Positions 45,366 through 56,600 of a stretch of 64,000 nucleotides of DNA are shown piece after piece (positions within the stretch are counted from its first letter, which is position 1; the number at the start of each line of letters is the position of its first letter). The stretch comes from Telluria mixta (GTDB lineage Bacteria; Pseudomonadota; Gammaproteobacteria; Burkholderiales; Burkholderiaceae_D). Both the position numbers and the translations under genes were made by a program. The stretch lies in the NCBI RefSeq assembly GCF_029223865.1, contig NZ_CP119520.1, forward strand, positions 1,178,001 to 1,242,000, written 5' to 3'. A model generated the notes under the pieces. That model made no database searches, had not been told where the DNA came from, and saw nothing but the letters and a program-made list of their open reading frames with translations.

Positions 45366-48300
45366 TCAGGTCACGACGAAGTCCGCGTTGGTCAGGGCCA
45401 GGTTCGTGCCGAGCACGGCGATCCTGACGGCCAGGCCGGCGCCCGAGCCGTCCGCGTCGTAGCTGAGCGCACCCGTCGCCTTGTCGTACAGGATGTAGTC
45501 GTTCGAATCCAGTGCCGCCGAGCCGATGATCTTGAAATACGCCACGTTCAGCGTGCCGGTGGTCGTCAGCTTCGTGAAGATCGCGTTCTCCAGGGAGATC
45601 GTGTCGTCCGCCACGACGAAATCGGTGATCGTGTCCACGTTGGTCGTGGCGTTGAGCGCAGTGCTGAACGCGAAACTGTCCTGGCCGGCACCGCCGGTCA
45701 GCGTGTCGTTGCCCGTCATCCCGTTCAGCACGTTGTTGCCCGCGCCGCCGACGATCAGGTTGCCAAGCGTATTGCCGGTGCCATTGATGGCGGTGGCCGC
45801 GTTGATGCGCAGTGTCTCCACATTGGCAGACAGCGTGTACGACACGGAGGCGTACACCGTATCGGCACCACCTGCCGCACTCGCATTCGACTCGGTGACG
45901 ACGTCGCCCGCATTGTCGACGTAATACGTGTCGTTGCCGTCGTCGCCGATCATGCGGTCCGCCCCCAGGTTCCCCGTCAGTACGTTGGCACCGGCGCTGC
46001 CGATCAACAAGTCATTGAACGCCGAGCCCTTCACGTTCTCGACGTCGAACAGCTTGTCGTTGCCCCCACCGCCGTTGGCCTGGCCGGCAATGCTGGTCGC
46101 CCCCGGCGTGTAACCGGGCGCGGCGTCGAACTCGGTCGGGTAGCCCAGGCCGCCGGCGTTGTCGCGCGTGCCGGTCGACAGCATGACTGTCACCCCCGAC
46201 AGCGCGCCGGCATAGTCGACCGTATCGGTCCCCGTGCCGCCTTCGATGGTGTCGTTGCCGAGATGGGCGACGAACGTGTCGTTGCCGTCGCGGCCATCGA
46301 GCAGGTTGTTGCCGGCGCCCCCGTTCAGGTTGTCGCTCCCGCCATAGCCGCGCAGGATGTTGTCGAGGGCGTCGCCGGTCAGGCTGTCGTTGCTGTTCGA
46401 GCCGAGGATGTTCTCGATGCCTTTCAGGGTATCGATGCCGCCGCCCCCGGTGTTCTGTGCGACCTGCAACGCCAGATTGACCGAAATGCCCGTGCTGGAC
46501 GAATAATAGTCGGCCGTATCGACACCGCTGCCGCCCACCAGCACGTCGTTGCCGGCCCCGCCTTCCAGGAGATCGTTGTCGGCGCCGCCGTCGAGCTGGT
46601 CGTCGTCCAGCCCCCCCTTCAGCACGTCGCTGTCGTCGCCGCCGGCGACGACATCGTTGCCGGCGCCGCCATCCAGGCGATCGTTGCCGCCGTTGCCCAG
46701 CAGGGTGTTCGCGCCGCTGTTGCCCGTCAGGACGTCGGCACCGTCCATCGAACCGGACACGTTCTCGATGCCGGCCAGCGCCTGGCTGCCGGCACCGCCC
46801 GTGGCCTGCGCCGTCGTCACGGCGAGGTTGATCGTCACCCCGTCATTGTGGTCGTAATACACGGTATCGGTGCCGAGTCCGCCATCGATCGTGTCGGTGC
46901 CGCCGCCGGAATGAATGCCGTCGTCGCCGGCGCCGCCGAGCAGGCGTTCGTTGCCGGTCCCGCCGAACAGCAGGTCGTTGCCGTCGCCGCCATCGAGCGT
47001 ATCGTTGCCGCCCCCGCTGACGAGAATGTCGTTGCCGGCCAGCCCGGCCAGGTTGTTCGAGCCCCGGTTGCCGGTGATTTGGTTGTCGAGCGCGTTCCCG
47101 GTGCCGGTGTAGCCGACGGCCCCGGTGAGCGTGAGGTTCTCGACGTCGGCGCCCAGCGTGTAGCTGTTGTTGGAGACCACCACCTCGTCGATGCCGCCCC
47201 CGCCGCTTCGACCACCTTGTCGCCCGCATTGTCGACGATGTAGGTATCGTCGCCCCCCAGGCCGATCAGCGTATCGGCACCGGCGGCGCCGTCGAGCACG
47301 TTGTCGCCTGCCGTGCCTGTGATGCTGTTGTTGAGGCCATTGCCGATCCCGCCGACGTCGATATTGGCACCCTGGGTCGGATCGGCGACCAGCACCAGGC
47401 TCTCCAGGTTGGCCGCCAGCGTGTAGTTGGTCTGCACGCCGGCGTAGACCGTGTCGTTGCCCTGTCCGGCCAGTTCGATGACGTCCGCGGCGTCCCCGTT
47501 CACGTAATACACATCGTTGCCGGTGCCGCCGTACAGCTGGTCGTCGTTGTTGCCGTAGTAGTAGCCTACGGCCTGTACGCCATTGTTCGCATGCAGCGTA
47601 TCGTTGCCGTCGCCGCCGACCAGGGTGTCGGTACCCAGGCCGCCGATCAGGATGTTGTCGCCGACATTGCCGGTGATCCGGTTGTTGCCCTCGTTGCCGG
47701 TGCCGTTGATCGAATCGATCCCCATCAGGGTCAGGTTTTCGATGCCGGAGCCGATCGTATGGCTGACCGTGGTGAACGCGGCGTCCGTACCGCCGCCGCC
47801 ATCGTAGGTCACGTCGCCCGCATTGTCGACGTAATAGGTGTCGTTGCCCTGGCCGCCGTTCATGGTGTCGGCGCCCGCCTTGCCGTCCAGCGCGTTGTTG
47901 CCGCTGTTCCCGGTGAGGACATTGTTCAGTTCATTGCCCGTGGCGGAATAACCTGCAGTGCCCGACAGCGTCAGGTTTTCCAGGTTGGCACCCAGCGTGT
48001 AGCTGAAGCCGGCATATACCAGGTCCTTGCCGCCGTCCGCCAGTTCGACGATACGGTCCTTGGCGTCGACGATATACGTATCGTCACCGGCACCGCCGGT
48101 CAGGACGTCGGCGCCGGCGCCGCCGTCGAGCATATTCGCACCGGAATTGCCGGTAATCTGGTTGTCCAGCGCATTACCGGTACCATTGATCGACTGGCTT
48201 CCCGCCAGCTTCAGGTTCTCGACATTGGCGGCCAGCGTAAGGCTCACGGTGCTGCTGACCGTGTCGGTACCGGCGCCCTCGGCTTCGGTCACGACGTCGC

Positions 48301-50035
48301 TTCCGGAATCGACGACGTACGTGTCGTCGCCGGCACCGCCGGCCATCGTGTCGGCCCCCGCGCCGCCGTTCAGGACATTGCTTCCCGTGTTGCCGGTCAG
48401 GAGGTTGCCGAGCGAATTGCCGCTCAGGTTATAGCTGCCCGAGCCCGTCAGCAGGGCATTCTCGATGTTGCGGTCGAGGGTATAGCTGGCGCCGATCCGG
48501 ACGGTGTCGATACCTTCATTGGCCGCTTCGCTGATCGTATCGAGGACGTCGGCAAGGTAGATGTCGTTGCCGGAGCCCCCGGCCAGCGTATCGGCACCGC
48601 TGCCGCCGTCGAGGATGTCGGCGCCGGCGCCGCCGGTCAGGGCATCGTCGCCGCCGCCGCCGGTAAGCCGCACCGCTTGCGTGCCGGCGAAGTAGATCGT
48701 GTTCGGCCCGGCGTCGCCGGTCATGGAATACAGGACCGGCAAGCCCGCCGCATCGTAACGCGCCGTGTGGATGTGGTTGTCGGTCCCGGTCCAGGTGACG
48801 ACGAACCCGCCGCCCGCCTGCGCCGCGATGTCGAGCTGGCCGTTACCCGTCGCGGTGACGGGCAGGACGATGTCGCTGCCGACCATGACGCCTTTCGCGT
48901 CGAAGCGCTGGGCGTGGGCGGCACCGGTGCTGTAATAGCCCGTCTGCCAGGCGACGAGATAGCCGCCGTCGCTCAGGCTGGTAATGACCGGACTCGAACC
49001 GATGTTGTTGTAGTCATTGCCGCCGAGCTTGACGGCGGTGCCGGCCGCGACACCCGAGGCATCGAAACGCTGCGTGTACACGCCGCCCTGCGTCCAGGTC
49101 ACGGCAAAACCGCCGTCGGCCAGGGCTGCGACGGCAGGATCCTGGGCGCCATTGCTCCCCAGCGCGACCAGTTCGATCTCCGCGCCGTTCTTCGTGCCAT
49201 CGCTGTTGAACCGTTGGGCATACAAGCCCTGCGTGTACAACGCGTCGCCGCTGCCCAGGTACGTGGCGACAAAACCGCCCTTGGCCAGCGCGGCGACGTC
49301 CATGTTCACGTTCGACGTATCGTCGCTGCGGGCGGTGGGAGCAAGCGACCCGGTCCGGTTGCCGGACGCGTCGTACGTGACGAGTTGCGGAACGGCGCCC
49401 ACGTTGTTGACCGCGTCGCGGTCGTAGCCGATCATGAAGCCGCCGTTCGGCAGCGCGGTCACGGTCGGCGAATAGAAGAAGCCGTAATTCTCGGCGGGAT
49501 ACACCGTGATCTGTGCGCCGACGGGCGCGCCGGACGCATCGAAGCGTTGCGCATACAGGCCGCCCTGGTTGTACTCCAGTGTAAACGCCACCACGAAGCC
49601 GCCGCCTGCAAGGGCGCCGACGGCCGACACGCCCGGATAGCCCGATCCCAGTGTGCCGATCGTGTACGGCGCGCCCAGGCTTTCGCCGGCCGCGCTGAAA
49701 CGCTGCACCATGATGCCGTCGTAGCTGGCGAAATCCCAGCTGACCACGTAATCGCCGTTGGCGAGCGTGGCGACGACGGGCGACTTTTGCGTACCGGTGC
49801 CCGCCGCATTCAGGGTCTGGATCCCGCCGATCCCGAGACCGATCGTCGAGTCGAGGAAGTTGACGGTTTCGATGCTGGCCAGCGTATCGACGCCCTGGGT
49901 GCTGGTCACGATCCAGCGTCCGGTGCCGTCCAGGCTGAACATGGTCATCGGTGTCGCGGTGGCGATCACCGCAGTGTCGGGACCGGTGCCTCCGGTCAGG
50001 GTGTCATTCGAAGAGGTACCGTTAAGAGTGGCCAT
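45366..50035 (-). pseudogene. Large RTX protein split by a one-base frameshift
   Basis: Read from ATG 50035 the gene encodes about 1,555 residues if one base is restored near 47,194-47,207. As written, the first frame (50035 to 46835) loses its RTX pattern after KVVEAAGAA and ends in Ser/Ala/Thr-rich nonsense; the second frame (from about 47183 to 45366) resumes with [18 protein letters not shown] and runs to a clean serralysin-type C-terminus. Adding one G gives E-A-G-G-G-G-I-D, which matches neighbouring repeats. The N-terminal 450 residues hold about eight 50-residue repeats (for example GGFVVTWTG..., YAQRFDASG) that are probably a beta-propeller. A sequencing error or a true disabling or phase-variable slip cannot be separated here. 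Confidence 0.85.
47194..47207 (-). other. Frameshift site in the large RTX gene
   Basis: The plus-strand stretch CCGCCCCCGCCGCT (G-rich on the coding strand) contains a run of five C residues. One base is missing relative to the frame that continues both upstream and downstream repeats. No slippery heptamer is recognisable, so a programmed shift is not favoured. Confidence 0.7.
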
Positions 50036-50229
50036 GTTTGCAAAAGAAGGATGAAAACGGATCGCGTAGGGAGGTATGTCGTGCGCATATCGCACTTGGA
50101 GTTATCGCAACGATTATTTCAGATTGTCACTATTCCGAAAAGCAAGATCGAATGGCTGTTGTGACAAAACCTTGAAACAAAAATAACTTTTATGCAATGT
50201 GCAATCTTTCCCCGCGATTGCATAACCCG

Positions 50230-50442
50230 TTACCCGACCTTCTTCAGTGCACTCCCCTTGTGCGCCGCTTCCGCCCCCGTCTTGTCGCTGACGACAAGGT
50301 ATTCCGGATGCTCGGGCGACGCGGCGACCTCGTGCTGCTTGATCGCCGTGTGCGCCGTCAATTTTTTCTTGACCGTGCCACGCACGGTTCCCTGCGACGA
50401 GTGCCACTCGACCTTGTCGCCCGGCTTGAATTCGTTTGTCAT
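50230..50442 (-). CDS. DUF2945 (hypervirulence-associated TUDOR-like) small protein
   Basis: The product is 70 residues from ATG 50442, with GAAAGGAG upstream. FKPGDKVEWHSSQGTVRGTV at the start and EYLVVSDKTGAEAAHKGSAL near the end are the family pattern, a small TUDOR-like barrel. A role is not known; the fold and basic charge suggest nucleic acid or protein binding. It stands alone. Confidence 0.88.
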   Translation of the reverse strand: MTNEFKPGDKVEWHSSQGTVRGTVKKKLTAHTAIKQHEVAASPEHPEYLVVSDKTGAEAAHKGSALKKVG

Positions 50443-50673
50443 GCCTGTCTCCTTTCGCGATATCGACGCGCCATTTCAGCACACCTGACACGCCCGCCCC
50501 GCACGCCAGCGTCGATTAAGCGGAATCAGGCCAGTGCGCGGGCGTTCTGCTGCAATGGCAGGGTTGCGCGTTGCGATCGCGTCTCTCTCGTTCGTCCTGT
50601 TCCGGCGCTGAAGTCATACGCCCGTAACGTGCCCGTGCGTATGATGAGGCAACGGAATCCGGCCACGACGCAC

Positions 50674-51405
50674 ATGTACAAATCCAGGAAACGCCTGCTG
50701 ATCCTCGACGCGGACGGCACCACCATCGACGCCTTTTCCGCCATCGAAGCGGCCTTTTCGCGGCACGGGCTGGACATCGGCGACGAAGCGCGGTTCCAGA
50801 AGCGCCACAACCTGTTCAAGTATCTCGGCGGCCTGAAGGAATTCCCCTCGATCATCAAGAAGAACCTACGCAAGAACAGCCGGACCAGGCTCGTCGACAG
50901 CCTCACGGAAGTCTACCGCCAGGAAGCGGCCATGTACGACGGCATTCCCGACCTCGTGCGGGAACTGGTCGCCGCGCCGGACGTCGTCGTCGGCATGGTC
51001 ACGCGCAACATCACGAACGAACCCCTGGAGACGCTGCGCCAGCTGTTCCAGCGCCACGACATCGACATCAACGCGCTCGACTTCCTCGTCCACATTCCGC
51101 TCTCGGAAAAGAAGACGAGCCAGTTCCGCGCCATCCGCGAACAGTTCGGCATCAATCCCGCGCGCGCCTACGTGTGCGGCGACGAGCACAAGGATTTCGC
51201 TGCCGCCATCGGCACCGGCATGCATCCGTTCATGGTGTCGTACGGCTTCGAGGACTACGACCGGCTGACGGAGAAATTCGAGATCCCGCACGAACTGATC
51301 TCGCGCACGTCCGGCGAACTGTGCCAGCGCATCCGCCACGCGCTCGACCTGGGCAACCGTCGTGGCGGCCGGGTCAGTACGCGTACCAGAACAGCAGCGC
51401 GCTGA
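50674..51405 (+). CDS. HAD-superfamily phosphatase
   Basis: The product is 243 residues from ATG 50674; in-frame ATGs at 50641 and 50644 are possible. Motif I is LILDADGTTID (DxDGT with the nucleophile Asp), the cap region follows (about 20-90), motif II is GMVTRNIT, and the Lys of motif III lies in LSEKKTSQFRAI. Motif IV is CGDEHKDFAAAIGTGMHPF. It belongs to the phosphoglycolate phosphatase-like group, but the DADG and the long insertion are unusual and the substrate is unknown. The last 32 nt overlap the 3' end of the convergent membrane protein. Confidence 0.85.
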   Translation: MYKSRKRLLILDADGTTIDAFSAIEAAFSRHGLDIGDEARFQKRHNLFKYLGGLKEFPSIIKKNLRKNSRTRLVDSLTEVYRQEAAMYDGIPDLVRELVAAPDVVVGMVTRNITNEPLETLRQLFQRHDIDINALDFLVHIPLSEKKTSQFRAIREQFGINPARAYVCGDEHKDFAAAIGTGMHPFMVSYGFEDYDRLTEKFEIPHELISRTSGELCQRIRHALDLGNRRGGRVSTRTRTAAR

Positions 51406-51847
51406 CGGCGCCGAACATCCAGTAATCGACAGGCGCGCCCGCAAACCAGCGCTTGTGCCACGGGACCAGTTCGCGTTTAAAACGGCGCCAGCCGAAGGCG
51501 GGATTGACGACGAACCACAGCCAGTCCTCGACGATCCAGAACAGCATCACGGCGCCGAGCGCGCGCGCTTCGAGCTGCGGCGACCAGAGCCCCATGAAGG
51601 CCATCGGAATGTGAAACATGACGCCGATGAAGGAAAACATCCACGCGTGGTAGCCCGTCAGCGCGCGGCCGCCCCAGAAGATGTCGAGCAGCGGATGCGC
51701 TTCGATGCGCCAGGTGGGCAGGTTCGCGGCCCAGCCGGCGTCGCCTTCGATCTCGACTTCGACGCGGGCAAAAAAGTAAGCGGCAACGACGACGGCGGCC
51801 AGGGTCGCAACGAACTGGCCGGCATGGGAGAGTTCAAACAAAGGCAT
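51374..51847 (-). CDS. Small polytopic membrane protein coupled to a glycosyltransferase
   Basis: The protein is 157 residues with about four hydrophobic spans (about 9-28, 67-92, 95-118, 141-157). The loop between spans 3 and 4 is rich in aromatic and basic residues (GWRRFKRELVPWHKRW). No known family was recognised. Its ATG lies inside the last codons of the glycosyltransferase gene (14-nt overlap), so translation is probably coupled, and the protein may help lipid or glycolipid handling. The 3' end overlaps the HAD phosphatase gene by 32 nt on the other strand. Confidence 0.8.
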   Translation of the reverse strand: MPLFELSHAGQFVATLAAVVVAAYFFARVEVEIEGDAGWAANLPTWRIEAHPLLDIFWGGRALTGYHAWMFSFIGVMFHIPMAFMGLWSPQLEARALGAVMLFWIVEDWLWFVVNPAFGWRRFKRELVPWHKRWFAGAPVDYWMFGAVSALLFWYAY

Positions 51848-53012
51848 CGATGGGTTCGGTCTGCTTCAGGATGGCGGCCAGCACGGCGGCCGCGGCATGG
51901 GGACGGCCCAGCGCGAGGGCGCGGGTACGCATGGTGGCGAGTTCGGCCGGATGCGCCATCAGGTAGCGCACGCGGTATTCCAGCGACGGCGCATCGAACG
52001 CCTTCATCGCGGCGCCATGTTCGAGCAAAAAATTGGCGTTTCTCTCTTCTTGGCCGGGGATCGACGCGTTCACGATCATGGGCAGGCCCAGTGCGAGACA
52101 CTCCGCCGTCGTCGCCCCGCCCGGCTTCGTGATGGCCACGTCGGCGCAGGCCATCAGGCGCTCGACGTTGTCCGTAAAACCCTGCGGCACGAGCCGGCCC
52201 GGATACGCGGCCGCCAGCCGCCGCAGCGCCGCCAGTTCGGCCACGTTGCGGCCCGCCAGCGCGATCAACTGGAACTGACCGGGAATCGCCAGCAGGCGCT
52301 GCGCCAGCGTGGACAGGCCGCCCAGCCCCGCGCCGCCGCCCATCAGCAGGAACGTCATCCGGTCGGGATCGATGCCGAGCTCGCGCGCACACGCTGTGCG
52401 GTCCGGCCGGCCCGTAAAGGCCGGCATGACCGGGATGCCGGTGACGTGGATGCCGTCGCGCCCGATGCCGTGCTTTTCCATCAGGAACGCCACCTCGTCA
52501 TTGCCCGCGAAATAGCCGGCCATGTGCCGGTGCACCCACATGCGGTGCAGGTCGAAGTCGGTCACCTGCACCCATACCGGACACCGCAAGGCGCCGGCGG
52601 CAACCTCGCGCGACAGGATCTCGGCCGGCAGGAAATGCGTGCAGACGATGGCATCCGGGCGCAGCCCGGCGATTTTCGCCAGCAGCGGCGCGCAGTCGCG
52701 GCGTTCGATGCGGCGCCGCAGCCGGTGCGCCCAGCCGTCCGGCGCGGCGGTGTTGGTGGTGTGATAGAGCCAGCTCCACACGGCGGGCGCGCGTTGCACG
52801 AGCATGATGTAGAGGTCGGCGTAGACCTGGCGCAGGCGCGGCGTCGCGTAGGCAGTCGCGTCCAGGTGGATCACCTCGCCGATGCCGGGCACGGCGGATG
52901 CGGCGGCGCGGATCGCCTCGGCCGCGCGCGTATGGCCGGCACCGGCCGGCACGCTCAGCACGAGGATGCGCTTGCCCGACTTGCCTTCGCCCTCCAACCA
53001 ACGCCCACCCAT
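51834..53012 (-). CDS. MGDG synthase/MurG-like glycosyltransferase (GT28 type)
   Basis: The protein is about 392 residues from ATG 53012; ATG 53033 is also possible. The N-terminal domain starts with KRILVLSVPAGAGHTRAAEA, the lipid-facing glycine-rich loop of MGDG synthases and UgtP. The C-terminal donor-binding domain has LLMGGGAGLGG and KPGGATTAECLALGLPMIV, the sugar-nucleotide motif of MurG-like enzymes. Such enzymes add a hexose to diacylglycerol at the inner membrane. Whether it makes a glycolipid here is inference. A membrane protein gene is coupled downstream, and a putative lipoprotein gene is divergent. Confidence 0.9.
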   Translation of the reverse strand: MGGRWLEGEGKSGKRILVLSVPAGAGHTRAAEAIRAAASAVPGIGEVIHLDATAYATPRLRQVYADLYIMLVQRAPAVWSWLYHTTNTAAPDGWAHRLRRRIERRDCAPLLAKIAGLRPDAIVCTHFLPAEILSREVAAGALRCPVWVQVTDFDLHRMWVHRHMAGYFAGNDEVAFLMEKHGIGRDGIHVTGIPVMPAFTGRPDRTACARELGIDPDRMTFLLMGGGAGLGGLSTLAQRLLAIPGQFQLIALAGRNVAELAALRRLAAAYPGRLVPQGFTDNVERLMACADVAITKPGGATTAECLALGLPMIVNASIPGQEERNANFLLEHGAAMKAFDAPSLEYRVRYLMAHPAELATMRTRALALGRPHAAAAVLAAILKQTEPIDAFV

Positions 53013-53126
53013 CGCGCTCGCCTTGCCGTGCATATCGATGAGGGCAATGTAGCGCTTGAATGTGACGGTGCCGTGACGGCGCGTGCGCCCCTTGCCAAGC
53101 GCGGCCATGCACGCGATCATGGGTCC

Positions 53127-53567
53127 ATGAACCCGCACACCCTACCTCGCACCCTCGCCCGCCTGGCCGGCCTGACCCTGCTGCTGGCGAGCAGCGCCTG
53201 CCGCAGCGATGCGCCGCAGGCACCTTCCACCGCCACGGGCAGCGCGCCCCTGCTGGCCCGCATCGAGGCCGCGCGCGGCAACCTCGCCTGCGATTCGGAC
53301 GACCAGTGCCACACGATCGGCGTCGGCCACAAGGCGTGCGGCGGCCCCGAGCGCTACCTCGCATGGTCCAGCAGGAACGACGACGGCACGCGCCTGCGCG
53401 CGCTCGTGGCCGAGCACGCGGCCGCGCGCCAGGCCGAGGACACCAAGAAGGGCATGATGTCGACCTGCTCCGTCGTCCCCGATCCGGGTGCGACGTGCGC
53501 CGCCGGCCAGTGCGTGCTGCGCGCCACGAACAACGGTCCCGGCGGGATGGCCCCTGTGGCCCGCTGA
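53127..53567 (+). CDS. Putative lipoprotein with six cysteines, function unknown
   Basis: The product is 146 residues from ATG 53127. The N-terminus has a hydrophobic segment ending in LLASSACRS, a possible lipobox. The mature part has cysteines in LACDSDDQCHTIG, KACGG and CSVVPDPGATCAAGQC, so several disulfides are likely and DsbC could be relevant. No domain was recognised. There is no Shine-Dalgarno. It is divergent from the glycosyltransferase and convergent with the subtilase gene, with a strong hairpin between. Confidence 0.7.
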   Translation: MNPHTLPRTLARLAGLTLLLASSACRSDAPQAPSTATGSAPLLARIEAARGNLACDSDDQCHTIGVGHKACGGPERYLAWSSRNDDGTRLRALVAEHAAARQAEDTKKGMMSTCSVVPDPGATCAAGQCVLRATNNGPGGMAPVAR

Positions 53568-53582
53568 TACTTCATCACAAAC

Positions 53583-53616
53583 GACAAAGGCCGCGGCATG
53601 CACCGCGGCCTTTGTC
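53583..53616. terminator. Bidirectional hairpin between convergent genes
   Basis: GACAAAGGCCGCGG and CCGCGGCCTTTGTC form a perfect 14-bp stem around loop CATGCA. The A-rich left and T-rich right edges can serve both the lipoprotein gene and the convergent protease gene. Confidence 0.8.
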
Positions 53617-53652
53617 ATTGAGGGCCGCTCGTGGCGACCCCTGCCAGGACGA

Positions 53653-56600
53653 TTACTCGACCTTCGCCTGCTTGTTGCCGGCGTTCTGGAACAGCGGGAT
53701 CGGATCCGTCGTGTCGACTTCGACGATCGTCGTGCCGACCGTGGAACCGCCGGTCACGTAGGCGACCGAACCCAGGTGACGCTTCCCGGTCGCGAGACCG
53801 GACCACGACAGTGCCACCGACGCCGTGCCGCCCAGGGCGACCTGGCTCGGTGCGACGGCCTTGAAGTTGCCGCCGGTCACGGTCGGGCTCAGCACCCAGC
53901 TCGACAGCTTGTACGTCGCGCTGCCGCCCACCGGGTCATAGCCGACGACGCACACCTTGTACTCGCCTGCCGGCGGATTGGTCAGCGTGACCATCTCGTT
54001 GGACGTCTGGCCGCCGCTGGTGCCGACGACGGTCGTGCCGCGTGCCACCACCAGGTCCAGGTCGGACAGGCCGTTGCCGGTGCCGACCGTGTCGCTGTCG
54101 TACAGCGCGAAGCGGGCCGTGGTCGTGCCGGCCGGGATGGTGACGGTGTGGACGTTCACGCCCGTACCGCCGCCGCCCGTGCACACGCTGTTGGCCGTGT
54201 TCGTCGCGGTGACCACCGTCGAGCTGAACTCGGTGGCCGGGATCAGGCCGGCCTTGGCGAGGGACAGCGAGCCGGCGTAGCCGGTACCGATGGTGACGAC
54301 CTTGGTGCCGGACGTCGCTTCGCTCTGCACCGTGGCCGGTACGGCGATCGTGGAGGCGCGCGCCGTCAGCGGGCTGCGCACCGTGTGCGTGCCGTCGCTC
54401 CAGGTCAGCTTGCCGTACACCCATGTGTTCATCGGCGCGCTGGTGCGGGTCAGCTTGACGGTGTACGTGGCGCTCGCGCCCGGTGCCAGGTTCAGCGTGG
54501 CCGGCTGCACGTCGACCGTGTAGCCCGGCAGCGTCGCGTTGACGTTGTACGTCGCCGCGCTGCCGCCCACGTTCTTCACGGTGCGGGTCAGCGTCTGGAT
54601 GCCCAGCACGTTGGCGGCCGTCAGCGACGGCAGGTTCAGGTTGTACGGCTGGATCGTGCCGACGGCCGCGCAGGTGCCCGGGCTGAACACGTTGGTGATG
54701 CCGAGGCCGCACAGGAAGCGCGCGTAGTCGATCGTCGCCAGGTCGTACACGAGGCCCGGATCGACGGCGGTGGACGGCGCCACGTGGCCGGCGCCCTGGC
54801 CCCACGGCAGCGTGCCGGTCGTACGCGCCGAGCTGTCCCAGGACACCGCGCCGTTCTGGCCGTCGTTGAAGGTGTCATACGCGGTCGTCATCAGGGCCGA
54901 CTTGATCATCGCCGGCGTCCAGTCCGGATGGCGCTGTTTCAGCAGCGCGGCGATGCCGGCCACGTGCGGCGACGCCATCGAGGTGCCGGTGTAGAACGCG
55001 AAGTCCTTCGACGGTGCGGGTGCGCCGGCGGCGACCGCGTTGCGCTGGGCCTTGGTCAGGTCGGCGCTGACGGCCGCCAGGATGTCCGTGCCCGGCGCGG
55101 TGACGTCCGGCTTCATGATGTTGGCGTTGGCCACGTTCGGGCCGCGCGACGAACTGCTGTTCATCTGCGGTGCGACGATCTTCGGATCGACGATGCCGCG
55201 CAGGTTGTTCAGCGCGGCGGTGGCGCCCGGCGTCGAGGCATAGTAGGCCTTGAGCGTCGCGCCGTCCGTGCTCGAGATGTGGACGGTCGAGATGCTGTGC
55301 GCCTGGTTCAGCGTGGTCTGCGCGCTGGTCGGCGTGTTGGCGATGATGACGCCCACGGCGCCGGCCGTCTTGCCGTTCGCGCTCTTGTTGACGAGCACGT
55401 TGCTGCCGCGGTCGCAGACGAGGATCTTGCCCGTCACCTTTGCCGGATCGAGGTACGTGGTCGGACCGTCGGCCGGGCCGAAGCACAGGTTCAGGCTCGG
55501 GTCAGCCGGATCGACGCCCGCCAGGCCGGCATCCTTGGCCAGGATGAGCGGCGACGACGGCGTATTCGCATTGCCGGACGCGCCGGTGACGGTCACGCCG
55601 TTGCCCAGCGCGACGTCGCCCGCATAGGTGCGGTTGTGCGTCGAGTTGCCGACCGTGGTCAGCCACGGGCTGATGTGGGCGACCGGTGCCGTCGCCGGGC
55701 CGGAGTTGCCGGCCGATGCCGCCACGAACACGCCGGCCGCGGCCGCGCCGAGGAAGGCGACTTCGGTCGGTTCGTTGAACGCGCCGCCGCCAGCGTTCGG
55801 GCCGATCGAGAAGTTGATGACGTTCACGCCATCCTTCACGGCCTGTTCGATCGCGGCCACGCTGTTCGACGTGGCGCAGCCGTTCAGGCCGGTGCCGCCG
55901 TCGGTCCAGCAGACTTTATAGGCGGCGATGCGGGCGCGCGGCGCCATGCCGGTGATCTTGCCGAGCGAGAGCCCGTTGGTCGTGGCCGTCACGTGCGCAT
56001 TGCCGCCGGCCGTGCTGGCCGTGTGGTCGCCGTGGCCGCCGTGGCCTTCCGCGCCGGCGACCGAGTCGCGCGCCGACAAAAATTCGGTCCAGTGCAAGGT
56101 CTGCGTCGGCTGCTTGAAGTAGCGCGCACCGATCAGCTTGTTGTTGCAATCGGTGACCGCGAAACCTTCACCGACCTGGCAGATGCCTTTCCAGGACGCC
56201 GGCGGCGCCGTGTAGGCGAGCTTGGAGCCGTCGCGGCTCGGATTGCCGTTCTCGTCGACGCGGTCGGCGAAGCTGTCATGCTCCGGCCAGATGCCGCCGT
56301 CGACGATACCGATGATGATGCCTTCGCCGGCCTTGTCCTGGCCGCCGAGCTGGTCCCACAGGCCGCCCGGTTTATCGAGGCCGAGGAACGTCGGGGTGTA
56401 GCTCGTGTCGAGCTGCAGGATATTGTCGGCCGAGATGCTGGCGACGCCCGGATTCTTCTTCAGCGCGCGGACCTCGGCGTCGGTCAGCAGGGCCGAGAAG
56501 CCGTTGAAGACAACCTTGTATTCGTTGGTGACCTGGGCCTTGTTGACGGTCGACAGGACGTCGGACTGCTTGGTCTCCAGGTAGGTGATGTAGTTCTGGA

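Noticed and set aside
47591..50164. Open frame of about 857 codons opposite the frameshifted RTX gene
   Set aside because: Shadow of repeats on the other strand, with no start site or motif.
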